This document shows, piece by piece, positions 44,601 through 51,453 of a DNA stretch of 64,000 bases. The first letter of the stretch is position 1. Each line of letters starts with the position of its first letter. The DNA comes from Burkholderia sp. 8Y (GTDB lineage: Bacteria > Pseudomonadota > Gammaproteobacteria > Burkholderiales > Burkholderiaceae): contig NZ_LR733519.1 in the NCBI RefSeq assembly GCF_902506145.1, forward strand, positions 310,001 through 374,000, read 5' to 3'. The notes below the pieces were generated by a model. It had not been told where the DNA came from. It searched no databases and worked only from the letters and a program-made list of their open reading frames with translations. Position numbers and translations under genes: made by a program.

Positions 44601-44732
44601 GTGCGCAAAGCAAGAGACGCGCGCGATGCCATCATCGTCGCGGACGGCACGAGCTGCAGGCATCAGATCGCGGACGGCGCGCAGACTGAAGCGTGGCATG
44701 TAGCGCGCGTGCTAGAGCGTGCGCTGGCATGA
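41691..44732 (+). CDS. FAD/4Fe-4S D-2-hydroxyacid dehydrogenase, YdiJ-like (1013 aa)
   Basis: Three modules in one chain. Residues about 60-300: FAD-binding PCMH domain (VLARGAGTSQCGQTVGEALVID, GGMAGNNSCGSRSMEYG, LLVGSEGTLAFS). About 300-560: FAD-oxidase C-terminal domain with HASVGTLHVRP and GEHGDGLCRGEW. About 595-690: ferredoxin-like clusters, CNNNGHCRKFDAGTMCP and CVSCKGCKRDCP. The rest has two CCG-type redox regions (PLCCGRTFLAAG and SSCCGMAGNFGYEAEHYE). The build matches membrane-linked D-lactate/D-2-hydroxyglutarate dehydrogenases such as E. coli YdiJ. No strong ribosome site precedes 41691. Confidence 0.9.
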   Translation: MLNSTTDRLVKPIHLMPASARARLASAPTPLQERLQRELKGDVLFDRASRGRYATDASIYQIMPLGVVVPKDQDDLRLALDVARAQGASVLARGAGTSQCGQTVGEALVIDTTKWLNNIVHFDKNACTVTVEPGVVLDHLNAWLKPHGLWFPVDVSTSAQCTIGGMAGNNSCGSRSMEYGIMVHNVEAIDTILADGHDAHFGKLSTMQLDARMRDLVDGVRGIAMRERDELRERIPKVLRRVAGYNLDLFDCQSPLSFSDGEPNLANLLVGSEGTLAFSRQLTLKLSPLPAHKTLGVVNFPSFYDAMDMTQHIVKLGPVAVELVDRTMIDLAMSNPSFRPVIEKALVGDPEAVLLVEFAGADRDTQLMKLAQLVELMGDLGLPGSVVQMPEAGPQKALWEVRKAGLNIMMSMKGDGKPVSFIEDCAVPLEHLAQYTSRLTEVFRKHGTEGTWYAHASVGTLHVRPILDMRRDGAVKMRAIAEEAAAMVCEYKGAYSGEHGDGLCRGEWVAWQYGPRINEAFRDIKRLFDPDNRMSPDRIVAPPKMDDAANFRFPPSYRERAIAPQLDWSAWNVTRDPMTGMEGVAGSGTDLAEGLAKAVEMCNNNGHCRKFDAGTMCPSYRITKDEQHVTRGRANTLRLALSGQLGDEGEGLASQDVKDVLDLCVSCKGCKRDCPTGVDMARMKIEARAAWTARHGLRMRERLIAFLPRYAPFASRMPSLGSTIETNMPWAARWLKTKLGLAPQRAFPRIRKPFLSEAASKPVLSATKEVLLFVDTFNNYIEPENARAAQRVLQAAGYTVHVNTKKSERPLCCGRTFLAAGLVAEAKAEARRTLDALMPYVERGVAIVGLEPSCLLSLRDEFLGYGYGEIANKVSEASFLFEEFLVRERAAGRFDLALKPLDKPRALLHGHCHQKAFDAVRPVEAVLGWIPELHVATIESSCCGMAGNFGYEAEHYEASQAMAELSLMPAVRKARDARDAIIVADGTSCRHQIADGAQTEAWHVARVLERALA

Positions 44733-44830
44733 AGCCGACCGATTGAAGCAGGACGTACACGAGCCAATAGATTCATTCATCGACACCACAACAGCGGACA
44801 CTTCCACGATCCGCGACAGGAGACGACGCC

Positions 44831-44884
44831 ATGAAAACCACCAGCAAACCACGCAGTCGACGCTTACGCCGACGCACGCAATAG
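44831..44884 (+). CDS. Possible 17-residue Arg-rich leader peptide
   Basis: AGGAG (44818-44822) with 8-nt spacing precedes an ATG opening MKTTSKPRSRRLRRRTQ, then TAG. It lies in the 288-bp gap before the MFS carrier. A strong ribosome-binding site on so short a frame suggests either a regulatory leader peptide or the truncated start of a lost gene. Arg codons are mainly CGC/CGA. Translation is not shown by sequence alone. Confidence 0.3.
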   Translation: MKTTSKPRSRRLRRRTQ

Positions 44885-45020
44885 ACACATAGGCGGTCAT
44901 CCGTTACCGATGATCGCCACCCATCGATCTTTAATTCGACGCACCAAGACGCTGTTCCGTATGTCGTGGCCAGGCGCCCTTGCGCTCGGCTCACGCACGC
45001 GATCACTCAAGGAGACGATG

Positions 45021-46307
45021 ATGTTCCGTCGAGCCACCACGCGCGTTCTGCTGCTGCTATGCGCGATGTATTTCATTACCTATATCGACCGCGTCAACGT
45101 CAGCACCGCCGCAAGCCAGTTCGGCGCGGAGCTCGGTCTGTCGCACACTCAGATCGGCTTCGTGTTTTCTGCATTCGCGTATCCGTATCTCGTCTTCCAG
45201 ATCATCGGTGGATGGGTGGGCGACCGCTTCGGGCCGCGCCGCACGCTAGCGGTGTGCGCCATCATCTGGGCCGGTGCGACGGTGCTGACAGGCTTGGCCG
45301 GGGGCTTCTTCTCGCTGATCGTCGCCCGCGTGCTGCTCGGCCTGGGGGAAGGTGCGACCTTCCCGACGGCGACGCGCGCGATGTCCAACTGGATGCCGGC
45401 CGACCAGCGAGGTTTTGCACAAGGTATTACGCATGCAGCATCCCGCATTGGAAATGCAGTCGCGCCGCCGCTGATCGTCTGGCTGATGATCGCGACGAGC
45501 TGGCGAGGTGCGTTCATCATCACCGGGGTCATCAGCTTCGCGTGGGCGCTGGTGTGGATGTTCTACTTTCGCGACAACCCGCGCGATCATCCACGCATCA
45601 CGGAAACCGAATGCCAGACCCTCGCCACGTATTCTGGCGTCAAGGAGCGCAAGGCCGTGCCGTGGCGCACCTTGCTCGGCCGGATGGCGCCTGTGACCGC
45701 CGTGTACTTTTGCTACGGCTGGGTTCTGTGGCTCTTCCTCGGCTGGATCCCGCAGTACTTCCTGCACAGCTATCACATGCAGCTTGGAAAGTCGGCACTG
45801 TTTGCATCCGGCGTGTTCTTCGCGGGCGTGCTCGGCGACTGGCTCGGGGGTTCGCTGACGGACCGTGTCCTGCGCAAAAGCGGCAACGTGCGACTGGCGC
45901 GCAATGTGATGGTCGGCGTATGCATGCTGCTGACGCTGTTGTCCCTCGCGCCGATCATGCTCGTAACGAATCTTTCGATCACGCTCGTCGCGCTGTGCCT
46001 GTCGGCTGGCTTCTTCTTCAACGAGATGACGATCGGCCCGATGTGGTCGGTGCCGATGGACATCGCGCCGAAGCACTCAGGGACAGCCGCTGGCATTATG
46101 AATTCCGGCTCGGCACTGGCTGCGATCATCAGCCCGGTCGTTGGCGGTTGGCTCATCGACCGCACCGGCAACTGGAACCTACCGTTCACGGTCTCGATGA
46201 TCCTGATGGCAGCGGGCATCATCCTCTCGTTCACGATGCGCCCCGACCGCGCGCTCGAAGTAGAAGAGGAAAAAACCGAGACGGTGCCTGCGAGCAAGTT
46301 CGTGTGA
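45021..46307 (+). CDS. MFS transporter, ACS family (sugar acid or dicarboxylate)
   Basis: 428 residues, 12 helices. CAMYFITYIDRVNVSTAASQFGAELGLSHTQIG and GLGEGATFPTATRAMSNWMP place it with glucarate/galactarate-type ACS carriers; RGFAQGITHAASRIGNAVAPPL follows. AAGGAG lies 6 nt before the second of two adjacent ATGs (45021). It lies inside the GntR-linked cluster, so it likely imports the cluster's substrate. The last 15 residues are acidic (EVEEEKTETV). Confidence 0.88.
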   Translation: MFRRATTRVLLLLCAMYFITYIDRVNVSTAASQFGAELGLSHTQIGFVFSAFAYPYLVFQIIGGWVGDRFGPRRTLAVCAIIWAGATVLTGLAGGFFSLIVARVLLGLGEGATFPTATRAMSNWMPADQRGFAQGITHAASRIGNAVAPPLIVWLMIATSWRGAFIITGVISFAWALVWMFYFRDNPRDHPRITETECQTLATYSGVKERKAVPWRTLLGRMAPVTAVYFCYGWVLWLFLGWIPQYFLHSYHMQLGKSALFASGVFFAGVLGDWLGGSLTDRVLRKSGNVRLARNVMVGVCMLLTLLSLAPIMLVTNLSITLVALCLSAGFFFNEMTIGPMWSVPMDIAPKHSGTAAGIMNSGSALAAIISPVVGGWLIDRTGNWNLPFTVSMILMAAGIILSFTMRPDRALEVEEEKTETVPASKFV

Positions 46308-46377
46308 CATGCGAGGCGTTCCTCGCGGCCGTTCAGTGACGTCCGGAAGTGCATGCAACATTCAATCAGGAGGCGAA

Positions 46378-47160
46378 GTGACGGAACCATCCATCGTGAC
46401 GGAGCGTGACGGCGATATCGCGACGGTCATCATCGACCGGCCCGAGAAACTCAACGCGATGACGAAGCACTTGTGGCAATCGCTCGGCGAGACTATCGAG
46501 GCGCTCTCCGCAGACGATGCGCTGCGCTGCATCGTGCTGCGCGGCGCGGGGGAAAAGGCGTTCTCACCCGGCAACGATATCGGCGAGTTCCGCACCGACC
46601 GGTCGAACGTCGAGCAGGCGCGTGCATACGGCGCGATCATGCATCGCACGCTCGCGGCGTTGAAGAACTGTCGCCACCCGCTGATTGCGATGATTCACGG
46701 CATCTGCGTGGGAGGCGGTCTGGAAATCGCGGCGATGTGCGATCTGCGTATTTGCGGCGAATCGAGCCGCTTCGGTGTACCGATCAAGAATCTCGGCCTC
46801 GTGATGGCACATGCGGAAATGGAGGGGCTCGTGCAGCTCGCGGGCCCTGCCGTCGCGCTGGAGATTCTGCTCGAAGGGCGAATATTCGACGCTGCGGAAG
46901 CCCTCGCGAAGGGGCTCGTCACGCGGATCGTCCCGGACGGCGAAGTAACGTCGCATACCTATGGCACGGCGCGCCGCATCGCCGATGGCGCTCCGCTGGT
47001 CGCACGCTGGCATAAAGAATTCGTGCGTCGCGTGATGGACCCGGCACCGCTCACCGACGACGAGCGCGACGAAGGCTTTGCCTGCTTCGGCACGGAGGAT
47101 TTCCATACCGGATACGAGGCGTTCCTGAGCAAGATCAAACCTGAATTCAAAGGGCGTTGA
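46378..47160 (+). CDS. Enoyl-CoA hydratase/isomerase (crotonase family)
   Basis: 260 residues. Crotonase marks: ATVIIDRPEKLNAMTKHLW, RGAGEKAFSPGNDIGEF (oxyanion hole), HGICVGGGLEIAAMCDLRI and the VPIKNLGLVMAHAEMEGLVQLAG helix. The usual hydratase Glu pair is not clear, so it may be an isomerase, hydrolase or lyase of acyl-CoA. The start is GTG with AGGAGG closely upstream. It is followed after one base by a CoA transferase gene, so acid activation and acyl-CoA processing are coupled. Confidence 0.88.
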   Translation: MTEPSIVTERDGDIATVIIDRPEKLNAMTKHLWQSLGETIEALSADDALRCIVLRGAGEKAFSPGNDIGEFRTDRSNVEQARAYGAIMHRTLAALKNCRHPLIAMIHGICVGGGLEIAAMCDLRICGESSRFGVPIKNLGLVMAHAEMEGLVQLAGPAVALEILLEGRIFDAAEALAKGLVTRIVPDGEVTSHTYGTARRIADGAPLVARWHKEFVRRVMDPAPLTDDERDEGFACFGTEDFHTGYEAFLSKIKPEFKGR

Positions 47161-47161
47161 A

Positions 47162-48427
47162 ATGGCATTCGGAATACCAGAAGATGCATCCGCGAAGTCG
47201 GCTCAAGCGACGAACGCTGGCAAGGGGCCGTTAGCAGGTATGCGCGTGATCGAACTCGCGCACATCATGTCCGGGCCCATCTGCGGGATGATGCTCGCGG
47301 ACATGGGCGCGGAGGTCATCAAGGTCGAGAAGATACCGAGCGGTGACGATTGCCGAAGGTTCGCGCCGATCCTCGAAAGCGGCGAATCCGCATCGTTCAT
47401 GATCGTGAACCGGAATAAGCGAGGCATCGCGCTCAACCTGAAGACTGAGGGCGGCCAGGACGTGCTCAAGAAGATGCTCGCGAGTGCGGACGTCGTCACC
47501 GAGAACTATCGGCGCGGCACGATGGAGAAGCTCGGCATGGGCTATGAAACGCTGAGAGCTGTCAACCCGGGTCTCATCTACTGCGCAATTTCCGGGTATG
47601 GACGTAGCGGGCCGATGGCGGACAAAGGCGGATTCGATCTTATCGCGCAGGGCATGAGCGGTTTGATGAGCATGACCGGCGAGCCTGGCCAGGCGCCGAT
47701 CAAGGCCGGCTCGCCCGTCACCGACATCAACGCGGGCATTCTCGCGGCCCTCGGCATCAGCGCGGCGTATGCGAGAAAGCAGGTCACGGGCGTGGGGCAG
47801 ATGGTCGATACATCGCTCTTTGAAGCGGGACTGCAGCAAATGTACTGGGCGTTTGCGAACTATTTCGCGGACGGGACGGTGCTGCCGAAGGCGGGCTCGG
47901 CGAACCCGACTAGCGCGCCGTATCAGGCGTTTCGCACCCGCGATGGCTGGGTGAACATCGGCGCGGCTAACCAAAGCAACTACGAACGATTAGTCGGTGT
48001 ACTAAATATTGCGGGATTAGTCGGCGATCAACGATTCCAGACCAATGCGGGACGGCTGAAGCATCGTGATGCGCTCGTCGAGATACTCACTGCGCGCCTG
48101 GTGGAGCGCACCACGGACGAGTGGCTCGCCGCGTTCGACGAGATCGGGCTGCCGAGCGGGCCGGTGCTGGGTGTTCCGGAGGCGTCATCGCACGAGCAAG
48201 CGTTGGCGCGGGGAATGATCGTCGAGACGGAGCATCCGCTCGCGGGCCGCATGCGCGGCATCGGCTTGCCGATCCATTTTTCGGATCCTGCTGCGCAGTC
48301 GTCGCGTCCAGCCCCGCTTCTCGGGCAGCACACGTCCGAAGTGCTGCATGAGTATGGTTTCGACGACGCACGCATTCAGGCGCTGAAAGATGAAGGCGCG
48401 ATTCTGGAGACGGAAGTGCCGGCGTGA
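47162..48427 (+). CDS. Class III (CaiB/BaiF family) CoA transferase
   Basis: 421 residues. GMRVIELAHIMSGPICGMMLADMGAEVIKVEKIPSGD is the family N-terminus. RNKRGIALNLKTEGGQ and NPGLIYCAISGYGRSGP follow, and KGGFDLIAQGMSGLMSMTGE contains the catalytic Asp that forms the acyl-anhydride. It moves CoA between carboxylates; CoA donor and acceptor are unknown. It begins one base after the crotonase stop, so the two act together. It ends before the aldolase relic. Confidence 0.92.
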   Translation: MAFGIPEDASAKSAQATNAGKGPLAGMRVIELAHIMSGPICGMMLADMGAEVIKVEKIPSGDDCRRFAPILESGESASFMIVNRNKRGIALNLKTEGGQDVLKKMLASADVVTENYRRGTMEKLGMGYETLRAVNPGLIYCAISGYGRSGPMADKGGFDLIAQGMSGLMSMTGEPGQAPIKAGSPVTDINAGILAALGISAAYARKQVTGVGQMVDTSLFEAGLQQMYWAFANYFADGTVLPKAGSANPTSAPYQAFRTRDGWVNIGAANQSNYERLVGVLNIAGLVGDQRFQTNAGRLKHRDALVEILTARLVERTTDEWLAAFDEIGLPSGPVLGVPEASSHEQALARGMIVETEHPLAGRMRGIGLPIHFSDPAAQSSRPAPLLGQHTSEVLHEYGFDDARIQALKDEGAILETEVPA

Positions 48428-48536
48428 AGCATCGTGCTCCGGTTCTTTGCATGCGGCATCTGGTATGTCGCATGCAGGGGAAGGCACGTCTTCCAGTGGC
48501 ACTTTGTTCAGTCGTCTCACGTCCACGAAGGATCAT

Positions 48537-49606
48537 GACGCTCGCTTCCCCGCCCGCCGCCCGCTTCGGCGACGCGCTCGCCGACGTCGCGCGCCTTCTC
48601 TACTGCTCGGCCTCAAAGCCTGCGATGCGAATCTCCGGCAGATGGCCTTGTTGGCGGCCCGTCATGGCGTCGCCTTACGGCCGCATTCAAAGGCGCACAA
48701 GTCCAGCGCGATAGCGCGCCGTCAGACGGGTGCCGGCGCGGTGGGCGTGTGCTGCCAGAAACTGTCCGCGGCTTGCCCGTTCGCGGCAGCGGGCATCGCG
48801 AGCATACACATCAGCAACGAGTTCGTCGGCGCGGACAAGCTCGCAATGGCTGTCGATCGCATCGCGCGTGCGCTTGTCGGTCTGCGTCGATGCGTTGCCC
48901 CGGGTCGTCGCTCTCGGTGACGTGGCGGCACGCGCGGGCGTACATATCGACGTATTCGCGGAAGTGAATGCGGGCCAGCGTCCTTGCGGCGTGACCCGTG
49001 ACGACGCGCTGCTGTCCCTCGCCGATGCGATCGCCGTGCAGCCGCGCTGGGCTTCTCAGGTATTCAGGCTCGCCACGGCGGCACGCAGCATATCGCCGAC
49101 TGGTAGGCGCGCAAGACGGCTGCGAGCCCTGGGGCAGAATGCGCGCGCATTTTGTATGCGCACTTGAGGCACGCGGCATTCAATGTACCGTGGTCACAGG
49201 CGGCGACACAGGCACCGTCGAGTTCGATGCCGCCAGTGGCGTCTATTCGGAAGTGCAGCCAGGGTCGTATCTGTTCATGGATGGCGACTCCGGTGGATTG
49301 ACGCGGCGCGACGAATCGCGCTGGCGGCAAAGGTTGTTCGTGTTGTCGACCATCATGGGTGCCTCGCGGCCTGCCGGCGGCGTATGCGATGTGGATCTCA
49401 AAGGACTGGCGGTGGACTCAGGATTGCCACGTAGCGTGCACTGGCTGAATGCATCGGACCAGCAGACCCTTACATACATTGCCGCCAACGACGAGCACGG
49501 AATGCTGGAAGCGAAGCTCGCGCCGCATGGGGATACGAGCGCACTGCGCGGCACGCGCATTCGCTTGCCGCCCGGCCATTGCGATCCGACCGTGAACCCC
49601 AAATGA
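48537..49606 (+). pseudogene. DSD1/D-threonine-aldolase-like PLP enzyme, broken by several frameshifts
   Basis: Pieces of one family member occur in order but in changing frames. First MTLASPPAARFGDALADVA from 48537. Then LLLGLKACDANLRQMALLAARHGVALRPHSKAHKSSAIARRQ-GAGAVGVCCQKLS (PLP-Lys region) in another frame. Then VHIDVFAEVNAGQRPCGVTRDDA in a third, and a HGGTQHIADW stretch ending at TAG. Last CTVVTGGDTGTVEFDAASGVYSEVQPGSYLFMDGD to the C-terminus at 49606. At least three indels and one stop are needed to explain it. Intact relatives (about 370-390 aa) cleave D-3-hydroxy amino acids to glycine plus aldehyde, including hydroxyaspartate aldolases. Assembly error is possible but would need several separate errors. 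Confidence 0.82.
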
Positions 49607-49672
49607 ATACGTGTGCTATCGCGACCAACGAGTCGTCGATATTTGGCTCATCGATGCGCGAGGATTGTCGCG

Positions 49673-50746
49673 TTAGCGAGCTTTCGACTGGTTGCTGGGA
49701 TAAATCGCGGCAATCAATGCATCGAGGTCGGTCACGATCAGGCCGACGACGAAATAAGCAACGTCGTGGGCCTGTCCGTTCAACCTGTTGCGCTCCAGCG
49801 CCTGCTGCAAGTGGTGCACGCACGCGCGCACGCGTTCGAGCTTCGTCTCGTCCGCCTGCGTGCCGGAGAGCGCGTCGGTCAGTGCTGCGAACGGCGCCTG
49901 CAAGGCGCGGCCCATCTCGCGATACCGAATTTTGTATGCATCGGGCTGCCCATGCGAGAGTGCCTTGCCGAGAAACTGCGCATCGCTGTGCAGACGGCGC
50001 AGAAAGGGCGCGGCCTTGTCGATTGCGTCGGAACGATGACTTTGCAAGGGCACGATGATGTGCTCGCGCTCGGCTTCGTGGAGCGCGTCGTCGAGTGCCT
50101 GCTGCGCCTGGGCGCTGCGTGCTTCGAGACGCGCGGCCTGGGCTTCATCCGCTTTTCCCGAAAGCTGGATATCAATGAGTTGACGCAGGCTGTCGAGCGT
50201 ATCCGCGACGCATCGGTGCGCGGTGCGAAGGGCGCGATTCGGCCAGATCGCGGCGACGATGAAAGCCGACGCTGCGCCAATGAGAATTTCCAGCACGCGA
50301 TGCAGCGGCCGCTGAAACGGCGATCCGCCGCCCGCCGGTATCAGCACGACGATCACCAGCGTCACGCAGGCCAGCCGCAGCGCCGGACGCTTCGCGGTCA
50401 GGACGGCGAGAGGTATCAGCGCGACGGCGAACACCGCGAGCGGCGAAGCGCCGTGAAGGATCGCCATCACCCCGAGCACGCCCGCCACGCCGCCAATGCA
50501 TGCGCCAATGACCTGATCGCGGGCGGTGCCGAGGGCTTGCGTGAGGCTCGGCTGAGTGACGACGACCAGCGTTGTGATGAGTGCCCAATAACCTTCCGGC
50601 AACGCGGCCAGGCGCGCGCCCCCATAGCTGATTGCACACGCGATGAGGGTGCGCACGAGACGGCGCGTTTCTGGGACACCGAAGGACAACCAGGCGGGCA
50701 TACTTCGTCGTTTTGAATTCTTTATCGTTTTGGCGGAATCTTGCAT
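49673..50746 (-). CDS. FUSC-family inner-membrane protein (aromatic acid exporter-like)
   Basis: 357 residues. Six hydrophobic segments fill the first half (RTLIACAISYGGARLAALPEGYWALITTLVVV, GACIGGVAGVLGVMAILHG, FAVALIPLAVL, LACVTLVIVVLIP, IGAASAFIVAAIWP), followed by a cytoplasmic helical domain. The PEGYWALITTLVV segment is the FUSC signature. The family exports fusaric acid or aromatic carboxylates, usually with an HlyD partner, absent here. The ATG at 50746 lies 11 bp after the LysE stop and inside a CTTGCATGCAAG palindrome, so expression is probably coupled to LysE. Confidence 0.82.
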   Translation of the reverse strand: MQDSAKTIKNSKRRSMPAWLSFGVPETRRLVRTLIACAISYGGARLAALPEGYWALITTLVVVTQPSLTQALGTARDQVIGACIGGVAGVLGVMAILHGASPLAVFAVALIPLAVLTAKRPALRLACVTLVIVVLIPAGGGSPFQRPLHRVLEILIGAASAFIVAAIWPNRALRTAHRCVADTLDSLRQLIDIQLSGKADEAQAARLEARSAQAQQALDDALHEAEREHIIVPLQSHRSDAIDKAAPFLRRLHSDAQFLGKALSHGQPDAYKIRYREMGRALQAPFAALTDALSGTQADETKLERVRACVHHLQQALERNRLNGQAHDVAYFVVGLIVTDLDALIAAIYPSNQSKAR

Positions 50747-50751
50747 GCAAG
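50740..50751. repeat. Palindrome CTTGCATGCAAG over the FUSC start codon
   Basis: A perfect 12-bp palindrome sharing TTGCATGCAA with the proposed GntR operator at 39571-39586. It overlaps the FUSC ATG (50746-50744) and the LysE-FUSC junction. It may be regulatory or a chance outcome of a GCATGC-rich genome. Confidence 0.4.
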
Positions 50752-50756
50752 CCTGC

Positions 50757-51395
50757 TCAAATGCCGCGTTCGCCTGCGGCAACGATGAGCCGTAGCCCTA
50801 GTGCGGCCACCATCGTTGCCGCGATGCGGTCAATCCATACTCTTGCCCAAAGATACAACTCGCGCGGCCGACGGCTCGAAAAACAGACGGCGACGACGGC
50901 GTACCAGCCGAATTCGACGCCGAACACAAGCGAAGGCAGTACGAAGTAGCACCAGAGCGGCGGATGCTGCGGCAAAAGCGCGGCGAAAATGCTGCCGTAC
51001 CAGATTGCGGTCTTCGGGTTGCTGAGTTGGGTGCTCAGTCCGAGCCAGAACGAGCGGCCCGCGTTAGCTGTTGCCCGTGTGCCGCCTTCCTGCATTGACA
51101 GCGGTTGCGAGGCGCCCCGCCAGATCCGCAGCGCGATGTAAATGAGATAGACGCCGCCCGCCACCTTCAATGCGATATAGAGCCATTCGACCGCGAACAG
51201 CAGTGTGTACAGACCCGCGAGCGCAGTTCCGGCGAACGTTATGCCACCGATGCCCATGCCGAACGCAGTGGCCAGGCCGTCGGCCCGCGAGAGCCCGATC
51301 GCGTTGCGCGCGACCATGACGAAGCTTGGCCCGGGAATCATCGCGCCCAGAAGGATCGCCAACAGGATCGCGGATATGGCCGCGGACGTCGTCAT
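50757..51395 (-). CDS. LysE/RhtB-family amino acid exporter
   Basis: 212 residues, six predicted helices. ILLGAMIPGPSFVMVARNAIGLSRADGL is the family signature, then GMGIGGITFAG, LYIALKVAGGVYLIYIALRIWRG and QLSNPKTAIWYGSIFAALLP. It exports neutral amino acids or homoserine-type compounds. AAGGAG lies 9 nt before the ATG. It is followed by the FUSC gene with 10 bp between, probably one transcript of two exporters. Confidence 0.9.
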   Translation of the reverse strand: MTTSAAISAILLAILLGAMIPGPSFVMVARNAIGLSRADGLATAFGMGIGGITFAGTALAGLYTLLFAVEWLYIALKVAGGVYLIYIALRIWRGASQPLSMQEGGTRATANAGRSFWLGLSTQLSNPKTAIWYGSIFAALLPQHPPLWCYFVLPSLVFGVEFGWYAVVAVCFSSRRPRELYLWARVWIDRIAATMVAALGLRLIVAAGERGI

Positions 51396-51453
51396 TGGAT
51401 GGCTCCTTGGTATTCAGAATGCCAGCGCGCGGCTTACGCTGTGTTCTCCGAGT

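Noticed and set aside
38702-49606. Complete beta-hydroxyaspartate cycle operon
   Set aside because: Only an aminotransferase of the right family and a broken aldolase-like gene are present. The dehydratase and iminosuccinate reductase are absent, and the other enzymes do not belong to that cycle.
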